Below, piece after piece: positions 48,236 through 58,796 of a stretch of DNA of 64,000 bases. Every line of letters begins with the position of its first letter. Within the stretch, counting starts at the first letter, position 1. The notes under the pieces were generated by a model. The model worked only from the letters and a program-made list of their open reading frames with translations, was not told the origin of the DNA and did not search any database. Location: the NCBI GenBank assembly GCA_015698045.1, contig BLAL01000012.1, positions 620,001 through 684,000 of the forward strand, given 5' to 3'. A program made the translations under genes and the position numbers. The DNA comes from Rhizophagus clarus. Lineage: Eukaryota; Glomeromycota; Glomeromycetes; Glomerales; Glomeraceae.

Positions 48236-48819
48236 TCATTTTTTTTTTTATTTATTATTTCTCGTCAATGAGAAATCACATTCACTTTATCGTTTCTTAT
48301 ACTTAAAAATTAAAATTAGAACGTTAATTAAACAAACCAAATATAGCAACCCAATATTAAATCGGTCCTTTTTTTTAAAATAGGTCACGTAATCCATTTT
48401 TACGTTCATTAAGAAATATTTTGTATTTGAAATCCATACTATAACAAATCCGGATAAGATGCAAGCAAGTTAAAATTCCATTTATTGATTCAATTTCACG
48501 GGTTTGATTAAACATTGAGTAGCCAATAAAATCAAAGAAATTTGCACGTGATAATATATAAAATTAAATATATTTCTTTTTTTTTCCGCGCATTATTATT
48601 ATTATTTGGAGTTTAATTAGCTATATTATGTTCTTTTCGTACTCTTTAAAGCGGCACTATAGAAGAATGTTCGGACAAAGTTTTGAAGAAAGTTAATATG
48701 AAATGTTGTTCCGGTTTATTATTCTTTTTAAGGTGCATATTGTCATATCATATACTGCTTTCTAATGAGTTTAATTAGTTTTGCACTACTGTAATGAATT
48801 TATAATCTTTTTTTTGAAA

Positions 48820-49215
48820 TACATATCTGAGATTTTATGGCGCAAAATATCAAAATGGTATAAATGGTAACCATTTAATGCTTCATTCGCTTTAACAATA
48901 ACCCGATTGAAATATTGCCATAAGATAATAAAACAGGTGTTCTCGCGAGGTGTTGATAAGATAATTTTTTTTTTTTTGTAACGAGCCACCTTTCATAAAT
49001 CATAGCTTAGTATTTTATAAAAAGTACTGGTTTATTTTATTTATTGCTATTGTTAAACTTGTTTATTATTAGGGACTTGGAATGATGTCATTAAAATCAT
49101 GTTATTAAAGTTAATAGAGTGAAAATCCGAAAAATAAATAAATAAATAAAACGCAAGGCGTTAAATTTATCTGTCATATGATTGATCATATTTTATGTGC
49201 TTTGAGAATATGTGA
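48820..49215. repeat. Duplicated segment upstream of the TerD gene, copy 2
   Basis: It contains ACCATTTAATGCTTCATTCG and TAATAGAGTGAAAATCCGAA, matching copy 1 at 47990-48235, with an insertion at about 48925-49080. A direct duplication about 0.9 kb away with no visible gene. Confidence 0.65.
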
Positions 49216-49436
49216 AATTCATTTAAAAATTTAGTTGGTCCTAGTCAAAAAGTTGAACTGCAAAAATAAAATAACTTGATATCTAATGATCATTGAAAGA
49301 TAAGTATAACTTATCATATCCATCTCACCAAAACACATCGAGATATAGTGAGCCTTATTCTGATTACTAAAAAACAGTTTAATCCTCAGTTCACTTAAAG
49401 TTCTAAAAATGATGTTTTTTTTGTGCTACTCATGAT

Positions 49437-49625
49437 TTAGTAATCAATCACATGAAAACTATATACATAATCATTCAAATTATTTACAAGGTGAGTCAAT
49501 ATTATTTAATTGATTTAGAATATGACTTATAAAGTATAAGAATATAAATGACTCATACAAAGTAAATATTGGTAATAATAAATTATTAAATTATTGTAAA
49601 TTCAAAATTCTATAAATATATGTAA
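49437..49625. repeat. Dispersed repeat, copy 2 of a promoter-like segment
   Basis: This is the second copy of the repeat at 38870-39108, sharing ACAAGGTGAGTCAATATTAT and AGTAAATATTGGTAATAATA and the terminal TATAAATATAT. It is followed by a doubled AATATCAATAGGGTAACATT (about 49651-49700) and the F-box pseudogene start. Confidence 0.7.
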
Positions 49626-49724
49626 TTTAAGGACATTATTTTAAATATAATATCAATAGGGTAACATTTTTTTTTTTTATAATATCAATAGGGTAACATT
49701 TTTTTTTAAAAAAAAAAAATAAAA

Positions 49725-50999
49725 ATGCCTCCTACACTTCCCATTGATTGCCTTTTTAAGATCATGAAGTGCTTAGAAGAAGACAGAGTTACTTTACATT
49801 TATTTTTACTAGTTAATTGCTTATTCTGCAGAATTTGTGTTGAAATCCTATGGGGAAACCTTTTAAATTATAAAGACATTAAATATTCTAAAATCCTTGA
49901 TGCATTAATAACCTGTCTTCCTAATGAATCAAAAGACCTTTTATTTGATCTTAGAATTATCATTTCATCACCAAAAGTTCCACTTTTTAATTATATATCA
50001 TTTAGCAAAGTTCTTCCAATTAATTAATTATATTATGAAAATAATTTTTTCTGGAAAAAGATTTTCTAATCATCGTCCCAATATCATATTATATGATAAT
50101 TCGTCTATTGATCATATAATAGGATTTGAAATATTAAAAATGTTTATGAAACAAACAACTTTGAAAAAAATGGTTAGCTTAAAATTCGTAAGTTTATATG
50201 GAAAAATTCCAGATTTTTTAAATTCTCCTGGAGCAAAAGATTGTTTAAAAAATCTTTCAGAATTAATTTGTAATTCAACCACTGATCATATAAATTATCA
50301 AAAATAAGTAAAAATATCAAATCGCTTACAATTATAATATGTGAATATTATCTTTCAGATGGGTTAAAGGAAATAATTTCATCACAAAATAAATTAAAAG
50401 AATTATCATTAATATTTAGTAATTATAATTATTATCATTATAGGGATTATGAGAATGTAAAAAATTAGGCAGGTTGCAAGAAGATTATAACTTTATTAAA
50501 AGAACATTCAAATACCATCACAAAATTTTATCTAGAAAATTCAACCAAAGTAAATGACAGTATATTATTATTCACCAAATTTATTACTAAATTAACAAAT
50601 TTAATGGAACTTGATTTAAGTGAAGTTGATTTATATTATGAACATAGAAAGGTTAATTTAAATAATTTTAAGGAATTACAACATGCAATTTTCCCACAAT
50701 TGAAAATTTTAAGATTTTTTGGTAAAGTTCCAGATATTGAAATATTAATTAAATTTTTAAAGAAAAATGGGAAGAATTTAGAAGAATTTTATATATTTGA
50801 GGGTGATGAATTATTAAAATTAGCTATAATTAACTATTGTCCAAAATTAAAAACACTGTGTGCTCGATTTAATGAAGAATCATTAAGAGAAATTCTTAAC
50901 AGTTGTAAACAATTAAAAAGTATTAGATTTTTGCATAAAAAAGAAGTGATGAGTTGCGAAACCCATCATTTCATTTCCAGTAGTAAAGAAATACTTTGA
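49725..50999 (+). pseudogene. F-box/LRR-like protein pseudogene
   Basis: The first frame (49725-50027) starts MPPTLPIDCLFKIMKCLEED and includes LVNCLFCRICVEILWGN, corresponding to the F-box-like LxxDCLxxIFxxLEED and LLVNRLWCRIxVxILWRN pattern of glomeromycotan F-box proteins. It then breaks. The frame beginning near 50028 continues with LKKMVSLKFVSLYGKIPDFL and GAKDCLKNLSELIC. A third segment carries LKEIISSQNKLKELSLIF and ends at an in-frame TAG near 50467, and a fourth (50604-50999) has LRR-like FPQLKILRFFGKVPDIEIL and NYCPKLKTLCARFNEESL. The C-terminal third usual in this family is missing. At least two frameshifts and one stop make it a pseudogene. Intact members are presumed SCF ubiquitin-ligase substrate adaptors. 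Confidence 0.75.
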
Positions 51000-51989
51000 A
51001 ATAAAGTAAAATGCATTTTACGGATAATAGTCGAAAAAACAATTGTTATAGTTGACTGGTTAGCTTTAAATATTACATATTAATAAATGAGTTTTCAATA
51101 ACTGTTTTTACCTGCAAGCAAAATTTCTTTTTGGCTTCAGCCAATATATTAATTAATATAACTGAACCTTTTAATTGATATAGTACATATTTTTAGTAAT
51201 CTTTTGTGGAAACAACTCCAATGATCTGCCGTAAGAGTACATAAATATATGTATAATCAAATATTTACAACTCTCACTCTTCCCACTTTTCCTCTTCACT
51301 AAACTCCCTTCTTTCATCTCGCTTATATTAATTTTATCATGTTCCTTTTTACATATTCACTAAAGAAATATTGTATGGGTAGGTTAGGTAAGATTTCCCT
51401 TGTTTTTGGGCACTTTTGTTGGAGCAGCGTTATTTTATCCGTGGATGGGAGCATAGCATGCGTACCTTGTAAGCCTGTGAAAGAATTTATGGAGTGGTAT
51501 AGTACCATGCGTGAGTAGACGCTTACTTTTAATAAGGACTGGTGTATAGCGGCGTGTAGCGGCATGGTGTGGAGCATAGTGCACGATAGTTTGTCATTAA
51601 TACAATAATGAAAAGTAGTATATTTTTTTCAAAACGCATATATAACTTATTCAAAAATGTGTATTAACATAATGTTACAAATGAAATGAACTGTTCGTAT
51701 TTCTACAAACATTGGTTTTATAACTAAACTCTTATTTAGTAATCTTTACTTATCACGCACGCATACTATTCCTTTAAGTGGATATATTTATTTAGTTGCT
51801 TATTTGGTTATTAATAAAAAATAAAATAAATAATTTAAAATAGGTATACTGTAATAATATTGAATTAAAAATTAAATGATGAGTCCTATAAATATTTTAA
51901 ATTAACTTTTTGTTCCCTAACTTTCTTTTTATAAAAAATAACAGATATAATAAATCATCTTATTCTGAATATAATATATTGCCTATTTT
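51000..51989. other. Non-coding region with a GC-richer island
   Basis: The segment 51360-51600 is noticeably richer in G and C (GGTGTATAGCGGCGTGTAGC) than its surroundings and allows an 84-codon minus frame. The frame has no recognised motif, and the island may be a fragment of a mobile element. Elsewhere nothing is seen. Confidence 0.4.
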
Positions 51990-52775
51990 TTAACAGTTCC
52001 CAACATTATAAAGAAATGCAACATCGCTAATTCCTACAATATTTGCTGCCGAATTAATCAATTCTCTTGTAATGGAAACTTCTTTTTCCATTGCTTGTTC
52101 AAGTGCTTGCTTAACCACCCATGCTATAACAGGTTCTTCAGGTAAGATATCTGCAAATAGTTCAGGAAGGGTATCAAGTAACGCATTTAAATCTTCAAGT
52201 GAAGTCCTTGTTTGATATTTATCGCATATCCAATTCAACATATTTTCTTTTACGCATTGGGCATTACTTCTGAAAATTGCGGAGTTTGCAGAATACCTAC
52301 ATAAATAAAAAAAAACACGTTTGAAAAGAATTTTCAGAAATCATAAGCATCGTCTCATTCATTACCATGCGCTTGTAAGGTCACTTTCTGTAATTTCTGA
52401 AGTAACTTTATCATATATGTCCGGTGCAAACATACTAGCAAGGGCATCACTGAGTGCTTTATGATTAGATGCATCAATAGCATTGATTTTTCTAAAAAAA
52501 AAGAGGGAAAGCATAATTTAGATTATCATTTAAAAAACTACGTAGTATCATCCTTTAATCAAATCTTACGTGTAAAGCTGCTCGTACGAACAATCTTTAT
52601 AAAACAATCCATAACATCCTGGATTTGCACAGACTTGACGTTTAGCTACTAATATTGAAGTATTATTTATTACGAAAGCAGACGCTCCAAATATAAAAAG
52701 TATAATTAAAAAGAGCATCGTTAAATTTAATAAGGAAAAAAAAAGTATACAATATTTGCAAGGAGGAATCTTCAT
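51990..52775 (-). CDS. Putative secreted cysteine-containing protein (3 exons, 212 aa)
   Basis: Minus-strand exons 52775-52570, 52491-52366 and 52296-51990 splice in frame (both phase 2), giving 213 codons with the stop. I chose the ATG at 52775 (MKIPPCKYC); an upstream in-frame TTG is unlikely. A long hydrophobic stretch (residues about 10-33, LFFSLLNLTMLFLIILFIFG) ends in ASA, which fits a signal peptide or N-terminal anchor. It is followed by a dibasic VAKR site, a possible Kex2 cleavage point, and then a Cys-containing segment (QVCANPGCYGLFYKDC). The remainder is helical and acidic (TLPELFADILPEEPVIAW) with a final Cys. No family is recognised. It lies between a broken and an intact F-box gene. 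Features resemble candidate secreted effectors of symbiotic fungi, but that role is inference. Confidence 0.7.
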
Positions 52776-53888
52776 GATAGAAGAATATATATTTATATCC
52801 AAATCAAAATATAACAGGTGATTATTTAGTAAAACATATGGTAGTGAACGGAAATCGTGAATCGTGTAACATCATGTGTGTGAACCACACCACCTAATAT
52901 GAATCACGCCATCTTGGATACATATCTATCTAAGTTATGTTAAGTTGGAAATAACATAAATAATCTGATAATATACTTTATTCCATTTACCATTTAGTGT
53001 TGATGCATCATATTAATTGATAAAAATAGGAAAATGTTTTAAATCTGGTTTAAATTACAATTTTATATTGAACGATAATCATACGAGAATAAGATAAAAA
53101 TAAAACAATAATTGTACAAATTTCATACAAAAATAGGTATGATTTATAGTAAAAAATTGTAATACAATTTTTTTAAAGATTTGTACCACAAGAATTTCAT
53201 CGCACCACATGTGATTTATAATCTGTGTCATGCCGATCATGCACAGTAAGGGACGTGTTTACAAACGCAACTGATCATGAGATATTCCACAAAAGGAATA
53301 TCTAAGTTATATTTTTAAGACTTTTACGAGTAATACAAACAACCTAGCCAATAAATCGATAAAAAAGGAAAATGTGAATATATAAAAAATAGTTCTTTCA
53401 GATTAAATCTTTTAATAATTATAATTAATTAATTAATTAATCTATAGGTCGTGACTTTAGCTAGAATTTTATGCTTGGAATCATTGAATTATTACTTGAA
53501 ATACCTATAACAATTATATATAATCCATAAATCATAACTTTTAAAAAAACGATAAACTGCGCCATAAAACGCTTATCCGATCGTCTGTAGACTTTCACAT
53601 GCTACTATGTTTATGCAGGCAAATTTGCCTGCGTTACAGACGAAGGGATAGTTTATATGATTCTGGTCTCGAACATGTTCATCGACCATTAAATAAATCG
53701 TGCAATGTTGAACAAAAACATTATGGCTTGAAAAAATATTCAAGATGATCGACATTGTGGACCAATTATTTCTTTTTCATATGTACGCATGTTTGCCATA
53801 TATAGACGAAACTTTTTGGATTTACATTTTTTTTTTTTTCATTAAGAAACATTTTTGTAAATTCTTTTTTTTTTTTTTTATCAAAATA
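52776..53888. other. Intergenic region between divergent genes
   Basis: It should hold promoters for the minus-strand secreted-protein gene and the plus-strand F-box gene; a CCATATATAGACG TATA-like site lies about 90 bases before the chosen F-box start. A 60-codon minus frame (53755-53573) is not convincing. No repeats with clear ends. Confidence 0.45.
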
Positions 53889-55313
53889 ATGTCAAAACTT
53901 AAGGATATTTTATTAATAATATTTGAAGAATTAGAAGATGATCAAAGATCTTTATTTTCATGTTTATTGGTTAATAAACTTTGGTGTGAAAGTGCGGTTA
54001 TATTTTTATGGAGAAACCCGTGGCGTTATTATTTAGGATTTTGTCAAGAAAAATTTTTATATAATACAATTTTATTATTTTTATCTGATGAAACTAAAGA
54101 ATTTCTTAAACTTAAAGGAATTGAAATCCCCCCATCATCACAAAATCCACCTTTATTTGATTATTTATCTTTTTGCAGACATTTAAACGTTGTTAAAATC
54201 AATTCTATTATTCATTTATCGGATTATAAAAAATATATTGTTGAACAAGAAGTTTATAAACTCTTGATGAGAAAATGTTCACCCTTGAAATCAATGGATA
54301 TAAGGTATATAAAACATCATTTAGATTGTTTTAACGGCGCTGAATCTTGCCTTTCAAGACTTTCAGAATTAAAATGTACCACATATGACCAACCTTTATT
54401 TTACGATAGATTGGCTCAACATTGCCAGTACATAGAAAAGTTAACAATCGATCAATGTAGAAAGGATAATTATGGTTTGGCAAAATTAATTCAAGTACAA
54501 AAGAATTTAAAGTATATTGAATTCAATGGTACTTTATTCGTTGGAGGTGAAGAAGAATATGATCCTTTTGGTGATGTAGGTAAAGCATTAATAGGAAATG
54601 TTGATTCTCTGGTACATTTTAAAGCATTCTTTTGTGGTAATATTTCATTTCCACCTTCAGTACTTCCAAAACTTTATAATTTACAAAAATTACAATTTTT
54701 TATACCTCGCCTTGATAAAAAATACGAAGATCAATTAAGAATCTCATCTTATCCTAATCTTCGTATTCTTCATGTAGAAAATATTTCACCTGATACTGTA
54801 GCAGAAATAATTGAAAAAACTGGTGGAAATCTAAGAAAACTTTTAATTGAAAAGTATAGATATTGTAAAGATTCAAAAAGGTTAATTCATTCAATATATA
54901 ATAATTGTCCTAATATTGAAAATTTATCAATAATTATCCATAATTATAATTTTATGGAATTTAAAAAATTATTGAAAATTTGTCAAAATTTAAAAGAATT
55001 ATATATTGGTATATTAAATAATGATGAATTTGAAGAAAAATCTGAAGAAGAAAAATTTGAGGATGGAGAAATTTTATCAGAAATATTAATTGATTCGGCC
55101 GCAAAATTTTTAAATTATTTGAAATTAAGTTATTGGAAAATTTCTTCAAATAATTTCGAAAAATTTTTAAAAAATTGGAGAGGGAGACCTCCACTTACGT
55201 TAATTAATGCTAATTATGATGATGTTTTCGATTCAGAATTATTAAAAAAATATAAAAATGAAGGAGTTATTAAACGATTTGATATCGAACCAAGTTATTA
55301 CTTTTTAGATTAA
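53889..55313 (+). CDS. F-box-like/LRR protein (single exon, 474 aa)
   Basis: The frame is open further upstream (from 53745), but that extension translates T-rich DNA into Phe runs. The ATG at 53889 gives MSKLKDILLIIFEELEDDQR, matching the family start. An F-box-like region follows (SLFSCLLVNKLWCESAVIFL then WRNPWRYY). The rest is built of irregular leucine-rich segments, such as YPNLRILHVENISPDTVAEI, NCPNIENLSIII and ICQNLKELYIG, ending in the family-typical C-terminal LKKYKNEGVIKRF. It is intact and intronless. F-box proteins link substrates to Skp1-Cullin1 ubiquitin ligases; the substrate is unknown. It is a diverged relative of the pseudogene at 49725. An acidic insertion (EEKSEEEKFEDGE) lies near residue 380. 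Confidence 0.85.
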   Translation: MSKLKDILLIIFEELEDDQRSLFSCLLVNKLWCESAVIFLWRNPWRYYLGFCQEKFLYNTILLFLSDETKEFLKLKGIEIPPSSQNPPLFDYLSFCRHLNVVKINSIIHLSDYKKYIVEQEVYKLLMRKCSPLKSMDIRYIKHHLDCFNGAESCLSRLSELKCTTYDQPLFYDRLAQHCQYIEKLTIDQCRKDNYGLAKLIQVQKNLKYIEFNGTLFVGGEEEYDPFGDVGKALIGNVDSLVHFKAFFCGNISFPPSVLPKLYNLQKLQFFIPRLDKKYEDQLRISSYPNLRILHVENISPDTVAEIIEKTGGNLRKLLIEKYRYCKDSKRLIHSIYNNCPNIENLSIIIHNYNFMEFKKLLKICQNLKELYIGILNNDEFEEKSEEEKFEDGEILSEILIDSAAKFLNYLKLSYWKISSNNFEKFLKNWRGRPPLTLINANYDDVFDSELLKKYKNEGVIKRFDIEPSYYFLD

Positions 55314-56001
55314 ACTTTTAAATATTAGTATAATAATAATTTTTTCTTATTATTTATTGCGAAATTTAATTAAAATAAAGAAAATAAAATGATGTATAAT
55401 TAAATAAATTTCATGACTTAGAAAATAACAAAAATTGAAATAAATAATTCACTATATTTGCATTGAGAATTAAGGATTACATTGAAGCTAAAATTGACCG
55501 TTATCTAACTACTACCAACAGATTTCGGTCGCGTTAAAACAAAAATTTCATGAATGTAGTTAATTACTTACATGTTATATTTCATTTTGATTTAAAATCT
55601 GCCGGGGATAAAATTTTGATCAACAATTTATTATTTCAATTGAAAAATAAGTCCTGTCACCCAACCACACTGTGGAAAGTTTCATCAAGGATAATATATA
55701 TATAATATTATCCTTACGAATGTATTAGATTGCACGTATAAATTGCTATAAGAATGTAGTTATGCAGATAGACGAACGAATTATTTACGAAAAATTTTGC
55801 AGTTTGATACAACATACAACTATAATTTTACAGTTTCATAAAAAATATTCTTGCAAAGTCCGGGACTCGTGAGTTTTATGATAATAAATAATTGGTTTAT
55901 TAAAATAAATATTAAAAAATTTTTTTAATTAAACAGGAGATCAACATGTTATAAATGAATAAAAAAAAAAATTATTTTGAAACATGTACATGTTTTCATA
56001 A
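55314..56001. other. Shared 3' region between the F-box gene and a P450 gene
   Basis: Convergent gene ends. AT-rich, with no further feature. Confidence 0.55.
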
Positions 56002-57858
56002 TTATTTTCTTTTTTCAAAAATAATTCCAGCTCTACTTGGAAATCTCATTGGGCCAAACTTCATTGGTACTTCGATTTTACCACTTTCAGTACGTAAATT
56101 ATATTTTAATATAATATTATGTAAGAAAAATTTAGCTTCATTTATGGCAAGTTGTCTTCCAGGACATCTAAATAATGTAACAATAATTTGGTTATCTCAT
56201 AATGTAAAAATTTTGAAAAGACGCTTAAATTGAACAATATACTTACGCATGTTTACCGCCTCCAAATAATAAATAGTTTTTACTAACTTTTGTTGCTGGA
56301 GCATTCGTATCTAAATGTCTGAATGGTTCAAATGATTTTGGATTTGGTCCTTGTAATGATTCATCTAGGTAAACATCATCAACATAAGGAATGGCCAAAC
56401 TATCTTTTGGTACTTGTAATCCATTAGCGAATGTATAATTTTTTAATACAGTATGTGGAAGGTTTGCTATATTTTCAGCTAATCTTAAAGATTCCTTAAT
56501 AAAACTATCTAATTTTCTCATATTATTAAGAGATTCAAACGGAAGTATACCATTTTCATCCGCCTCTTTATGAACTTCCAGTTGTTCTTCATATAATTCT
56601 TGTATATATTCAGGTCGAGATGCTAAATCCATAATAACATGCGCACAACTAGATGATGTCGTATGAATCGATACGAATATAAGAAAACATAAATTTTGTG
56701 CTAGTTTCGTATAACTAATACTATTATTAGGATCAAAACCTTCTTCTTCTATAAGATCTTGAAGGAAATCTTCAGGGCGTTTCCAAGAATCTCCGTACTT
56801 TTCTTTTTCTTGTAAACGTTTATAAATTTGGCTTTTAAGATGTTTAACAAGTACTTTTTCATGCTTAGCTGCCGGATTGTATATTCCTAATTTCAATATA
56901 GCACAAACGATGAAATAATGAAGTTTTGGGTAAATAAAATCAAGAAACGGTGGGATTCTCGAAATTTTTACTGCATCAGTCGTTAATTCCGAGAATGTAT
57001 TTATAATTTCTTCATATTGTGACTCCTCCTATAAAAAAAAAAAAATATATTTATAAATTGTTTTAAAATAACACGTTAGGTTTGCATGCGTAGTAAACAT
57101 ACTTACTTGACCAACAAAAATATCTGCAATGGGATTACAAATAATTTTAGACATTAAGTAGTATACATTCCGAATAGTTTTTGGTTCATCACAATCACCA
57201 ATATATTCCTGAGTAGCCAAATTAAGACTTTTTTGCATACGTTCGGTATAAGTTCTTAGCTTACTTATGACATACTCTTTAAGTTCTTTTATCGGTTTAA
57301 CTAGATGTTTAAACATCGCACTTAATGGTAATAATCTTTCGAATGCTTCTTCAGCATCAAAAGAATCATCTCTGTTTAATATTTCTTGCAAATGTTCTTT
57401 TCCTATATCATAATAAAAGAAATTTATTGATACGGGCTTATTTTTATAATATAAATGGGCAACTTACCGACAAATGTTCTCACTTCACCCCATAAATAGA
57501 GACTGAAGATATCGCCGTACTAATACGTTAATTGAAAAAAGAGGTTAATTAACATTAACCATTAAATGATATTTCCTTCAAAAATTAATATTTACAAACC
57601 TCCTTTTTACATTGTTTAAGAAATTCTTCGCTATTAGCTAAATAAAGAAAGGTATGTCCAATAATCGGATATTTATAACGAACAAGTGGCGGCAAATTCT
57701 AAATAAAAAAAAATAATATAAATGAAAAAGAACAATGAAATTCTTGATAGATAATTAGGATTTAGAATTCTTTATCGTACCAATTTTGGTTGACGCATAT
57801 GTTTTAAAATGTAAAGTGTTACTAATAGAACAGATCCTAAAATAATTAATTGATACAT
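56002..57858 (-). CDS. Cytochrome P450, copy A (6 exons, 490 aa)
   Basis: Minus-strand exons 57858-57781, 57698-57600, 57519-57468, 57402-57107, 57028-56247 and 56167-56002 join in frame to 491 codons with the stop. The N-terminal anchor MYQLIILGSVLLVTLYILKH is followed by the Pro-rich hinge NLPPLVRYKYPIIGH. The I-helix segment is FVSIHTTSSS, with His where many P450s have an acidic residue. The K-helix ExxR is ESLR, the PERF-like motif is FEPFR, and the heme loop FGGGKHACPGR carries the Cys ligand, split by the last intron. The HTT I-helix resembles fungal CYP503-like monooxygenases, but I assign no family or substrate. It is an ER-membrane heme-thiolate oxygenase needing a reductase. A paralogue lies directly upstream in tandem with identical intron positions. 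Confidence 0.92.
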
Positions 57859-57905
57859 TTTCTTTTAAATAAAATAAAATGACAGATGAATTTTTTTAAG
57901 AGTTG

Positions 57906-57944
<39 letters not shown>

Positions 57945-58796
57945 AAAAACTCAAAAACGAGTGAATTAAAAACTTTTTTTGCGTTTAGGTTTTATACATT
58001 ATTACTAATTAAGTTAGTATGGTAATCATGTGTTATTGTTTTGCTACACAAGGAATATGATTGATCCATTTTTTGTGTGTGTGCCATGTTCGTGGCGTAA
58101 CAATTTTACACAATCAAGAATTTTTTTCTTTCGACGTAAAGCTTTTAAATTTATAGCTTAGATGTAATTTCATGTGCTCCGCAAGATTATTTAGGATTCG
58201 GAAAGAGATATGAACTTCCTAAATGATGGATTTTCGCCTCTTTGCTAATTATTTTTGATAAATTAGTAGATAATGATATTTTAAAACCACCTTTTTCGCT
58301 CTAAGTAAACTTGCGGAGTAGTTAAAATTACATTTACCCAATAATTTTATAAGTTGTATATTATTTTCTTTTATGATTTTGTCGCGCCACAATCGGCGTC
58401 CTGCGAGTCTGCGACACAAAATGAATGGATTAACCGCAGCAAATTAATTAAATTCCCATTACTCGTCCATGGTAATACCATGGAAAATAATATATATTTA
58501 TGAATGTGTTAGAATTAACTCAAGTGAATGAACGTAAATATCAACATTACAATAAAAAAAAAAAATAAATAAACTATAAAATTTACAATTTTATAAGTAA
58601 ATAAAAAATTTATTAATTGGTTAATTTTAAAAATGATTTTTCTATTGAAAGTTTATTTTTTTTTTTTTCTTTTTTATTAATATTAAAATGTGTGTGATGA
58701 ATAAAAAAATCAACAAATGCTAATGATAAAAAAAAAAAAGAAAAATATATAATTATTTTGAAGTATGTTAAAGATTTAAAAGCATAATTTTTACAA
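57859..58796. other. P450 intergenic region
   Basis: It contains the promoter of P450 copy A and the 3' end of copy B. The block at about 58012-58065 (TGTTATTGTTTTGCTA and ACAAGGAATAT) recurs upstream of copy B at about 60940-60995, so the duplication included 5' flanking DNA. A perfect short palindrome CCATGGTAATACCATGG lies near 58468. T-rich tract at 57912-57936. Confidence 0.55.

Noticed and set aside
47866-48989. Minus frames of 64 and 67 codons (47866-48060, 48786-48989)
   Set aside because: They fall in a duplicated non-coding block; the two frames do not align as proteins.
53745-53888. Upstream extension of the F-box gene to the first ATG of the frame
   Set aside because: The extension encodes Phe runs from poly-T DNA and the family start pattern begins at 53889.
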